Part shown: in pieces, positions 5,098-11,342 of the stretch
Layout: each line of letters begins with the position of its first letter
Position numbering within the stretch: the stretch's first letter is position 1
Source of the DNA: a virus
DNA: 22,872 nucleotides
Reading direction: 5' to 3' (one strand)
Virus record (IMG/VR): IMGVR_UViG_3300042892_003729
Span: 1-22,872 of that record
Program-made: the position numbers and the translations under genes
Notes under the pieces: generated by a model
The model's database searches: none
Seen by the model: the letters and a program-made list of their open reading frames with translations, nothing else
What the model was told of the DNA's origin: nothing

Positions 5098-5288
5098 TGA
5101 AAATAACTAAAAACGAGGTAGAAAGAATATTAGAGGTTATGGCACAGTTTCCAGAAGTTGATAAATTTGATTTGGATCAATATAATGATTCTGGAATTGG
5201 GTCACTAACTACTTTGATTGTTCATACCACCATTAATAGTATTAAAGGTAAATTCACGATTGAAATTTCTAATTTAGAGGATTGGTAA
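5097..5288 (+). CDS. Hypothetical 63-residue protein
   Basis: MKITKNEVERILEVMAQFPE, then DLDQYNDSGIGSLTTLIVHT and FTIEISNLEDW. An in-frame ATG at 5079 lies inside the previous gene; 5097, in the TAATG overlap, is preferred. A helix followed by beta strands is likely. It ends in another TAATG overlap with the lipoprotein gene. No family recognised. Confidence 0.58.
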   Translation: MKITKNEVERILEVMAQFPEVDKFDLDQYNDSGIGSLTTLIVHTTINSIKGKFTIEISNLEDW

Positions 5289-5527
5289 TGAAATATATTT
5301 TGATATTTTCGCTAGTATTACTAACAGGATGTGGGCCATATGCAAAAGAAACACGCTGGCCCGTTATGCCTGAAGGATTACAAGATTGTAAAATCTATAA
5401 TCTATCAGATGGTAATGGTCATGCGATTACAGTTGCTCGTTGTCCACTATCAGCGACAACGGTGAAGAATTCAACTAAGACTCCCTCCACATCTATCACC
5501 ATTGATAGTACGGAACCGGCAAAATGA
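5288..5527 (+). CDS. Small lipoprotein
   Basis: 79 residues from ATG 5288. The N-terminus MKYILIFSLVLLTGCGPYAK is a lipoprotein signal peptide with lipobox LLTGC, so the mature protein would begin at Cys15 and be lipid-anchored. The rest has WPVMPEGLQDCKIYNLSDGNG and ITVARCPLS, with two cysteines that could pair. Similar WPV...DCK...VRCP proteins exist in phages to my recollection, without known function. A spanin pair is encoded elsewhere (16234-16845), so this is probably not the o-spanin. It could act in superinfection exclusion; this is a guess from location only. Confidence 0.68.
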   Translation: MKYILIFSLVLLTGCGPYAKETRWPVMPEGLQDCKIYNLSDGNGHAITVARCPLSATTVKNSTKTPSTSITIDSTEPAK

Positions 5528-5544
5528 CAGTGGGGTATTGATCA

Positions 5545-5733
5545 ATGACCGTCATTAAAACTAGTATTGCAGAAGTAATGAATGATGATCCTAATAGTCC
5601 ATTTTGGAAAAGGATTTCTTCTACTCCAGAATTCAAAAAGTTTGAAAAAGAACTTGACAACATCATGTCTATCAGTGTAAAATACGGTAAACCATATAAC
5701 AACCTTACACCTGAGGAATTAAAGAATGATTGA
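5545..5733 (+). CDS. Hypothetical 62-residue protein
   Basis: MTVIKTSIAEVMNDDPNSPF, then FEKELDNIMSISVKYGKPYN and NLTPEELKND. Charged and soluble, with no recognised motif. Its last codons contain GAGGA (5713-5717), the ribosome-binding site of glyA, and its stop lies 8 bases inside glyA. Probably co-translated with glyA. Confidence 0.55.
   Translation: MTVIKTSIAEVMNDDPNSPFWKRISSTPEFKKFEKELDNIMSISVKYGKPYNNLTPEELKND
5711..5729 (+). repeat. 19-bp direct repeat, left of glyA
   Basis: ctgaggaattaaaNaatga at the glyA start, matching 6860-6878 at its end with a single mismatch. The two copies are read in different frames, so the likeness is at DNA level. Confidence 0.7.
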
Positions 5734-6871
5734 TCCAAAAATTAAATTAGCATTAGCTAACGAAGACCTTAGACAGCACAATACAATTGAACTTATTGCT
5801 AGTGAGAACTATACCAGTCAGGCAGTAATGGACCTGTGTGGTAGCATCTTAACTAACAAGTACGCAGAAGGCCTGCCAGGTAATCGTTACTATAACGGAT
5901 GTGTTAATGTTGATGTAATTGAAACATTGGCAATTGAATACGCTACCAAACTGTTTGGATGTGCATTTTCTAATGTACAACCACACTCTGGTGCAAATGC
6001 CAACCTAGCAGTATTCAAGGCTTTTCTAAAGCCAAATGATATTGTTGTAGGTATGGATTTGGCTTCCGGTGGACACTTGAGTCACGGTGCTAAAGTCAAT
6101 GTCAGCGGCAATTGGTTCACCTCACATACATACGGTGTTAACAAACACGGTTTTATTGACTATGATGAAGTAGCACAAGTGGTAGTAGAAAAGCAACCTA
6201 AATTATTAGTTGCTGGAGCAAGTGCATACAGTCAAGCAATTGATTGGGCTAAATTTAAAGAAATTGCTGACAGTGTAGATGCATTGCTATTTGCAGATAT
6301 TAGTCACTATAGTGGATTGATTGTTGCTGATGAATATCCAAATCCATTCCCCTATGCTGATGTTGTTTCCACCACTACACACAAAGGACTACGTGGGCCA
6401 AGAGGTGGAATGATTCTATGGAATAATCCAGAATATAGTAGGCGTATCAATAGTGCAGTGTTTCCTGGCACCCAGGGAGGACCACTTATGCATATCATTG
6501 CTGGTAAGGCACAATGCTTATATGAAGCCCTCCAACCAGAATTTAAACTGTATGCTCGTCAGGTTCGTATCAATGCAAATATCATGGCACAAACTTTTAT
6601 TGATGCAGGGGTCAGTATTGTAAGTGGTGGTACTGAATGCCATATGTTTACTGTTGACCTACGCAATCAAACTATGAGCGGACGAGAGTATGCAGACTTG
6701 TTGGAGAGACATGGTATTACTGTCAATAAGAACGGTGTACCTGGTGAACAACGAAGTTTTGCTGAAACATCAGGAGTACGAATTGGGGTAGCAGCAGAAA
6801 CTACTAGGGGTCACAATGAGCAATGGTTCAAAGATTTGGCTATCCGTATGGTACAATTACTGAGGAATTAA
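5726..6871 (+). CDS. glyA: Serine hydroxymethyltransferase
   Basis: 381 residues. SHMT is a PLP enzyme that interconverts serine and glycine while charging tetrahydrofolate with a one-carbon unit, feeding thymidylate and purine synthesis. Seen: ELIASENYTS (22-31), NKYAEGLPGNRYY (44-56), NVQPHSGANAN (83-93), the PLP-lysine motif STTTHKGLRGPRGG (K220), FPGTQGGPLMH (246-256) and TSGVRIG (R352). D191 and H194 fit E. coli D200 and H203. Odd points: DISHYSGL replaces the usual DMAH-AGL, GVAAETTRG replaces GTPA-TTRG, and the protein stops about 40 residues early, lacking the last C-terminal helices of the roughly 417-residue bacterial enzyme. It starts with a good GAGGA site, 8 bases inside the previous gene. 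Confidence 0.95.
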   Translation: MIDPKIKLALANEDLRQHNTIELIASENYTSQAVMDLCGSILTNKYAEGLPGNRYYNGCVNVDVIETLAIEYATKLFGCAFSNVQPHSGANANLAVFKAFLKPNDIVVGMDLASGGHLSHGAKVNVSGNWFTSHTYGVNKHGFIDYDEVAQVVVEKQPKLLVAGASAYSQAIDWAKFKEIADSVDALLFADISHYSGLIVADEYPNPFPYADVVSTTTHKGLRGPRGGMILWNNPEYSRRINSAVFPGTQGGPLMHIIAGKAQCLYEALQPEFKLYARQVRINANIMAQTFIDAGVSIVSGGTECHMFTVDLRNQTMSGREYADLLERHGITVNKNGVPGEQRSFAETSGVRIGVAAETTRGHNEQWFKDLAIRMVQLLRN

Positions 6872-6878
6872 AAAATGA
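6860..6878 (+). repeat. 19-bp direct repeat, right of glyA
   Basis: Second copy of the repeat at 5711-5729. It spans the glyA stop and the ribosome-binding site and start of the next gene. Confidence 0.7.
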
Positions 6879-7117
6879 ATCAAATAATGAAAGTAACTTC
6901 TGCAAACGGGGTAGAAGGTATGCTAATTTGGGTTCACTTTCTTGACAGGCTAATGTTTAGAGTGTATGATTTAGATCATACATTTAAAGACTATGACATT
7001 GATCATAGTGACTTGAGTGTAGTTATCAAAGATGAAGACGCTTACTTTTATGAACAAGATGACGGAGTAATGACATTGGATCACTCACCTGAAACATTGG
7101 GAAAAACTTATGACTAA
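6875..7117 (+). CDS. Hypothetical acidic protein
   Basis: 80 residues, MNQIMKVTSANGVEGMLIWV..., with DLDHTFKDYDIDHSDL and a C-terminal LDHSPETLGKTYD. Several His and Asp residues alternate, but no known metal motif is recognised. It starts 3 bases after glyA behind a GAGGA site and overlaps the next gene by 8 bases. It begins a run of Asp/Glu-rich small proteins. Confidence 0.6.
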   Translation: MNQIMKVTSANGVEGMLIWVHFLDRLMFRVYDLDHTFKDYDIDHSDLSVVIKDEDAYFYEQDDGVMTLDHSPETLGKTYD

Positions 7118-7757
7118 TGAACTGAAAACAACTTATCCTGCAGGTGAATATACCATTCGTATTTGGGGCCGTACTAGGGAAATTGGAGTACATAAGATTA
7201 TTAAAGCTCAATATGACTATTGGAGTCATGAAGATCATGAAGATGATCTTTCCGATGCACTAAACGAAAATTACGACTACGAAGAAAATAATACTCCAAA
7301 AAAGGCTCAATTTGATGCACCATATTATGAATATCAAGGTGTGCATTCATTTTGGGGATTTGATGCTGATGATACTTCCATGACTATCACCAATAGTGAT
7401 GGTGATGAAATTTATAATGGCACACTTGAATCTTTCATTGCAGAAGCACACGGCGACGATGATAGTCTATATGATGCTACTGAAGAATTGGAAGAACTGT
7501 ATCCTGAATATTTTGGCAAGGGTTACTTTTTATTCTGGACTCAAGGTGGTAAAGGAAGTTGTATTCAAACTACCATTGATACAGAAGATGAAGAATTTGA
7601 TCCTCGTAAGTTTAAGTATACATATTGGGATGTTCAAGGTACAGAAGTTGCAAATCGTCTTATCTATGACGGAGAAGAACTTGAGGATGAAGGAATGGAT
7701 AATGATAATTGGCGAGGACAATGGGCCTCATTCAGTGTTCACCACAACAAGAAATAA
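7110..7757 (+). CDS. Hypothetical acidic protein, 215 residues
   Basis: MTNELKTTYPAGEYTIRIWG..., strongly acidic along its length (runs such as HEDHEDDLSD, ATEELEELYPEYF and DGEELEDEGMDNDN), with several Trp and Tyr. SFWGFDADD and FLFWTQGGKGS suggest beta structure. I do not recognise a family. The next gene starts at the base after its stop. The acidity might point to DNA mimicry or simply to an acidic enzyme-like fold; the sequence alone does not decide. Confidence 0.65.
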   Translation: MTNELKTTYPAGEYTIRIWGRTREIGVHKIIKAQYDYWSHEDHEDDLSDALNENYDYEENNTPKKAQFDAPYYEYQGVHSFWGFDADDTSMTITNSDGDEIYNGTLESFIAEAHGDDDSLYDATEELEELYPEYFGKGYFLFWTQGGKGSCIQTTIDTEDEEFDPRKFKYTYWDVQGTEVANRLIYDGEELEDEGMDNDNWRGQWASFSVHHNKK

Positions 7758-8009
7758 ATGCACGAACGAATTAAACAATTTGCAAGAGAAGCCCACCTTG
7801 ATGTATACGGACTGGGCAAAGATCGTACCCAATGGGAAGATACATTGGACAAGTTTGCCATCTTCATTGTGCAAGATTGTATTGCACAAGTTCAGAGTCT
7901 CAGAGGTTACAGTGGGTATAATGATGAACATATCGTTTCCACTCCTGATTGGGGATTTACCTTGAAGGCTGTACAGGAATTACTTAACAACATGTATAAG
8001 GAATCATAA
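7758..8009 (+). CDS. Array paralog 10 (FAELIVREC family, detached)
   Basis: 83 residues, MHERIKQFAREAHLDVYGLG, DKFAIFIVQDCIAQV and a final VQELLNNMYKES. Start and core match the family (FAIFIVQDC for FAELIVREC), but the HFGV tail is replaced. It sits 2.7 kb beyond the main array, separated by glyA and the acidic genes, so it is either a relocated copy or an older branch. Its TAA overlaps the next ATG (8007-8011). Confidence 0.7.
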   Translation: MHERIKQFAREAHLDVYGLGKDRTQWEDTLDKFAIFIVQDCIAQVQSLRGYSGYNDEHIVSTPDWGFTLKAVQELLNNMYKES

Positions 8010-8299
8010 TGAAAAATGTATTTGAACTAGATGACGATGAACTTGAAGATTGCTTTGACGGTTCAAGTGATGTTGATATGGTTCGTGAAATCCTACAAAA
8101 ATCAAATGTTGTGGATGCAGAATCTAGACTAATTGATTGTGAGAACTTTGCACACTGGTTTGCTCAGGGTGTTGAAGGCTTCATTGATGAAGATGAAGAT
8201 ACTGCAGAATGGCAAGAAGCATGGGATAATAATTATGAATGGGGCATGTCAATTGCCGACAACATTAATGATTATTTAGAAGAAGAGGATGAAGAATAA
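8009..8299 (+). CDS. Very acidic hypothetical protein
   Basis: 96 residues with, by my count, 33 Asp/Glu against about 4 Lys/Arg. It begins MKNVFELDDDELEDCFDGSS and ends DYLEEEDEE, with AEWQEAWDNNYEWGMSIADN in the second half. No family recognised. Such a net charge is typical of phage DNA-mimic proteins that block nucleic-acid-binding host enzymes, and it directly precedes a Lar-like gene; both points make an anti-restriction role possible but unproven. Confidence 0.62.
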   Translation: MKNVFELDDDELEDCFDGSSDVDMVREILQKSNVVDAESRLIDCENFAHWFAQGVEGFIDEDEDTAEWQEAWDNNYEWGMSIADNINDYLEEEDEE

Positions 8300-8512
8300 A
8301 TGTCATCAAAACCACTCCGAACATTCCGCGATTGCCCATTCTGTGGACACGACCTCAACGGCCAAGACATTATGGATACCGTGTATCCTGCAAATAAACA
8401 ATATACACATTGGAATGTTGTCTGCACAGGATCCGCAGGTGGATGTGGTGCTACAGTGTACGGTGAAACTGAAGAAGAAGCTATGGACAATTGGAATCGT
8501 AGATACAAATAG
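8300..8512 (+). CDS. Lar-like restriction-alleviation zinc-ribbon protein
   Basis: 70 residues. A treble-clef-like zinc ribbon with DCPFCGHDL (C12, C15), HWNVVCTG and GGCGATVYGETEEEAMDNWNRR (C42, C49). This matches the Lar restriction-alleviation family layout: CPFCG, then W-V-C, CGA, then an EA--WN-R end. Lar of the Rac prophage modulates type I restriction-modification; many phage homologs are annotated from the fold only, and some may just be small zinc proteins. It starts directly after the previous stop. Confidence 0.72.
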   Translation: MSSKPLRTFRDCPFCGHDLNGQDIMDTVYPANKQYTHWNVVCTGSAGGCGATVYGETEEEAMDNWNRRYK

Positions 8513-8518
8513 TATGAT
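8491..8518 (+). promoter_or_regulatory. Probable sigma70-type promoter for the amino-acid cassette
   Basis: TTGGAA (8491-8496), a 16-base spacer and TATGAT (8513-8518), at the end of the Lar-like gene. It lies ahead of the solute-binding-protein gene, which starts at 8556 in a 43-base gap. It is weaker than the promoters at 1179 and 11288. Confidence 0.45.
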
Positions 8519-8555
8519 ATAGGTTAAATCGGGAGTAGTGCTAAATACTAGTACT

Positions 8556-9383
8556 ATGAAAAAACTACTTATTCTACTATTCCTTCTATTTTCATCAATT
8601 ACACATGCTCAACTAGCAACATCAACTGTACCATTACCAGCCGATGTAGCAGCAATCAAAAAGAAAAATGTCTTAGTTGTCGCAATGACTAAGAAAGATA
8701 ACCCACCATTCTTTAGTGGTGAGGGTGACGATATCAAAGGGCTTGATGTAGAAATTGCTCGCCGAATTGGTGTTATGTTAGGTGTGCCAGTACAATTTCG
8801 CAGAGATGCAGAAAGTTTTGCTGAAGTTGTAGAACAAGTTAGAACTAATGGTGCGGATATTGCTGTTAGCAAGCTATCAATCACTGGCCCTAGATTACTC
8901 GCTGTTAGATTTAGTGTGCCATACATTAAACTCAAACAAGCAATGATTATTAACCGTCTATGGTTAAGTAAAAATACTAAAGGAAGAGAAACCTACGAAG
9001 TTATTAGAAACTTTGATGGTAAGATTTCCTTTATCCGTAATAGTAGTTACGATACCTTTGCTCGTATTAACTTCCCAAATGCTAAATTTCTACCAGAAGA
9101 TAATTGGAGTACTATTATTGACAATGTAATGAGTGGAAAAATTGCTGCTGGATATAGAGACGAATTTGAGATTAAGAAAATTAGTTTTGAGAAGCCTGAT
9201 GCTGCCATTAGTACCAAAACAGTTACTATATCAGATTCAGTAGATAATATTGCAGTAGCAGTAAATTATAATTCAACTCATCTATTAAGCATTATAGATT
9301 TTGTCATCGGAAATGAATTCCACAATGTTGACACTAAACGGTTAATGGATAGATACAAAGCTGAAAGTGCAGTTAAGAAGTAA
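8556..9383 (+). CDS. Periplasmic amino-acid-binding protein (SBP family 3)
   Basis: 275 residues from ATG 8556 (a GTG at 8538 is in frame but would spoil the signal peptide). MKKLLILLFLLFSSITHA is a cleavable signal peptide, cut after A18. The mature part follows the family-3 solute-binding pattern: VLVVAMTKKDNPPFF, GLDVEIARRIGVMLGVPVQF, GADIAVSKLSITGPRLLAVR and FSVPYIKL, then the second lobe. These proteins bind amino acids in the periplasm, usually for an ABC transporter. No permease or ATPase gene is present here; an SDF symporter follows 15 bases later. Carriage by a phage is unusual. Ligand unknown. Confidence 0.82.
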   Translation: MKKLLILLFLLFSSITHAQLATSTVPLPADVAAIKKKNVLVVAMTKKDNPPFFSGEGDDIKGLDVEIARRIGVMLGVPVQFRRDAESFAEVVEQVRTNGADIAVSKLSITGPRLLAVRFSVPYIKLKQAMIINRLWLSKNTKGRETYEVIRNFDGKISFIRNSSYDTFARINFPNAKFLPEDNWSTIIDNVMSGKIAAGYRDEFEIKKISFEKPDAAISTKTVTISDSVDNIAVAVNYNSTHLLSIIDFVIGNEFHNVDTKRLMDRYKAESAVKK

Positions 9384-9398
9384 TCAAGAGGATACAAA

Positions 9399-10685
9399 AT
9401 GTCAATACATTTAAAAAGTTTTCTAGTTAGTCCGTGGACAATATTAAGTTCAATTATATTAGGAGTGTTAGCCGGAGTATATCTACCACAAGAAAGTATG
9501 GGATTTGAAAGTATAGGCGGAATTTATATTAGCTTACTTAAAGTTGTTGTACTTCCATTCTTACTGGCAACCATACTAGTAGGTGTAATAAGTTTATTAC
9601 AAAAAGAAGGTAGTGCTACTATGATAAAGCGTATTATTATAGGCTTTATTGGTAGTATGGTTATTGCAGGTGCTATTGGAGTAGGTTCAGTAGCTATAAC
9701 TGGTTCTGAAATGACCCAAGAGAAGAAAGTACAACTTGGTGCATTAGTTAATAATAAAGATCAAGGCAGTGATTTGAATATCACATTAAAAGAACCAATG
9801 CCGATTACTCCTACAGTTAGTCCGATGGAAGTAGCAGAGAAATTCATTCCGGAAAACATATTCAAGAGTTTGGACATGGGAGAAAGTCTGAAAGTAGTAA
9901 TCTTTTGTTTGATATTTGGCATTGCATTAGGTAATATCAAAACAGCAGGACAACAGATACTGGTTGATGTGCTAAAAAGCATACAACAAGCTAGTATTAG
10001 TATATTCAAGTTCTTAAACTATTTCTTACCATTTGCCTTATTAGCAATGATTAGTAGTCAAGTAGGTAAAGTAGGAGTTGGAATTTTTGGAACTCTATTA
10101 GAATTTATTTGTCAACAAGCCCTTGGCGGAATAGTTGTTATTGTATTAGCAACTATTGTAATTTGGATGAGAGCTAAAACAAGTATTATGGATGTGATTA
10201 GTGCAACAAAAGAAACATTAATCGTAGCAATAAGTTCACGCAGTTCATTAGCCTGTATACCATATGCACAAGAAGCATTAAACAAATTAAAGTTTGACCG
10301 GGCAGGTGTTGAATTAACTGTTCCGTTAAGTTTCACAGTTAATAGAATTGGTAGTATTGTATATTATGCTATCGCAACTGCATTTATTGCTAACATATAT
10401 GGTATGCCATTAGGTATATCTGGGTTACTAGTTATACTATTTGGTAGTGTATTAGCAGGATTAGCTAGTGCTGGTACTACTGGTATTCTAACAGTTGCTA
10501 CAGTTGCAATTGTATGCGATTTACTAAAATTGCCGAGCGAGGCTGTATTAGTATTGTTAATAGCAGTTGATCCATTAATGGATATGATAAGAACTGCTAG
10601 TCATGTTCATGGGAATGTAGCAGTTACTGCATTTGTATGTGATTTAGAAGCCGAGCATGGACAAGATCAAAGACTTCCTGCTTAG
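9399..10685 (+). CDS. Dicarboxylate/amino-acid symporter (SDF family) with altered cation sites
   Basis: 428 residues, close to the family's usual length, with about eight membrane segments and two re-entrant hairpins. Seen: LLKVVVLPFLLATILVG (46-62), the serine-rich hairpin AISSRSSLACIP (277-288), SFTVNRIGS (311-319), ASAGTTGILTVATVA (357-370) and DPLMDMIRTASHVHGN (391-406). Aligned with GltPh, substrate contacts D394 and R397 are kept (D395, R398). Sodium-site residues differ: D312 is I317, N401 is H402 and D405 is N406. It should import an acidic or neutral amino acid across the inner membrane, but the coupling ion is uncertain. A GAGGA site precedes it; the next gene overlaps by 29 bases. 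Confidence 0.88.
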   Translation: MSIHLKSFLVSPWTILSSIILGVLAGVYLPQESMGFESIGGIYISLLKVVVLPFLLATILVGVISLLQKEGSATMIKRIIIGFIGSMVIAGAIGVGSVAITGSEMTQEKKVQLGALVNNKDQGSDLNITLKEPMPITPTVSPMEVAEKFIPENIFKSLDMGESLKVVIFCLIFGIALGNIKTAGQQILVDVLKSIQQASISIFKFLNYFLPFALLAMISSQVGKVGVGIFGTLLEFICQQALGGIVVIVLATIVIWMRAKTSIMDVISATKETLIVAISSRSSLACIPYAQEALNKLKFDRAGVELTVPLSFTVNRIGSIVYYAIATAFIANIYGMPLGISGLLVILFGSVLAGLASAGTTGILTVATVAIVCDLLKLPSEAVLVLLIAVDPLMDMIRTASHVHGNVAVTAFVCDLEAEHGQDQRLPA

Positions 10686-11262
10686 TTTGTTAACCTGGAT
10701 TGGTGAAAGCCCATTCAGGTTATTCACAGTAGTATTACTGTGTGTTTTAGGACTGGCTGGATGGATTGTATATTCAGAAAAAGATGCATTTATGTCGTCC
10801 TATCGTGCTCAGCAAGCATTACCCAAGATGAATGGGAAATATGAAGAGACAACAAACTTCATAATGAAGAACACTACGGCTGAAATGGTAGCTATGTTTG
10901 AAGTAAACACCTTATTAAATACTAGAAAACTAGTATATTTGGTTACTAGAGGTGGAAATCATAATAAAGATTATAATGGATATGATGTTGGATTGTTTAC
11001 CAAGAATTATGATAACAATACTGATGTAATTGGATTAATGTCAGGTAAAGTTCCATGTAGTCCTTATTTAAAACCACAAAGTTATATTGGGTTTGTATAT
11101 AGAGAAGCTGGTGTTGTATATATGTGTCGCATTAGTGTTCCGGCAGAACCTGGTGTATTTATTGGTCAAATATCCGTAGGTTGGAAAGAACAATTAGATG
11201 AAGTAGAAGTTGCTCAAACAGTGTTGACAATTGCATCTAGTATGTTGTATGTCAAGAAATAA
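10657..11262 (+). CDS. Membrane-anchored protein with periplasmic domain, unknown
   Basis: 201 residues. One membrane segment at about 19-39 (SPFRLFTVVLLCVLGLAGW) and a large domain probably outside the membrane, with YRAQQALPKMNGKYEET, NTLLNTRKLVYLVTRGGN and two cysteines (KVPCSPY, YMCRISV) that could form a disulfide. The region after the anchor resembles a sensor-like alpha/beta domain, but I cannot assign a family. It starts 29 bases inside the symporter gene, so it is coupled to it and may partner the transporter. Confidence 0.68.
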   Translation: MDKIKDFLLSLLTWIGESPFRLFTVVLLCVLGLAGWIVYSEKDAFMSSYRAQQALPKMNGKYEETTNFIMKNTTAEMVAMFEVNTLLNTRKLVYLVTRGGNHNKDYNGYDVGLFTKNYDNNTDVIGLMSGKVPCSPYLKPQSYIGFVYREAGVVYMCRISVPAEPGVFIGQISVGWKEQLDEVEVAQTVLTIASSMLYVKK

Positions 11263-11287
11263 CGGCAACTAATCTGATCCCATTAAG

Positions 11288-11316
11288 TTGACTTCATCCT
11301 AAAAGTCGTCTATAAT
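11288..11316 (+). promoter_or_regulatory. Sigma70-type promoter of the dadA-like gene
   Basis: TTGACT (11288-11293), a 17-base spacer and TATAAT (11311-11316), in the 80-base gap before the gene at 11343; AGGA at 11331-11334 is its ribosome-binding site. A short inverted repeat GTCGT/ACGAC (11305-11309 and 11319-11323) brackets the -10. Confidence 0.75.
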
Positions 11317-11342
11317 ACACGACATATATGAGGAATCAATAA

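Noticed and set aside
5524-5541. Five-codon frame between the lipoprotein and the next gene
   Set aside because: Too short to support, and nothing suggests it is more than chance, although it does begin with an ATGA overlap.
7396-7965. 189-codon + frame inside the acidic gene
   Set aside because: Its product is Leu/Ile/Lys/Met-rich in the manner of an out-of-frame translation of acidic codons, and it runs through the starts of two coupled genes.
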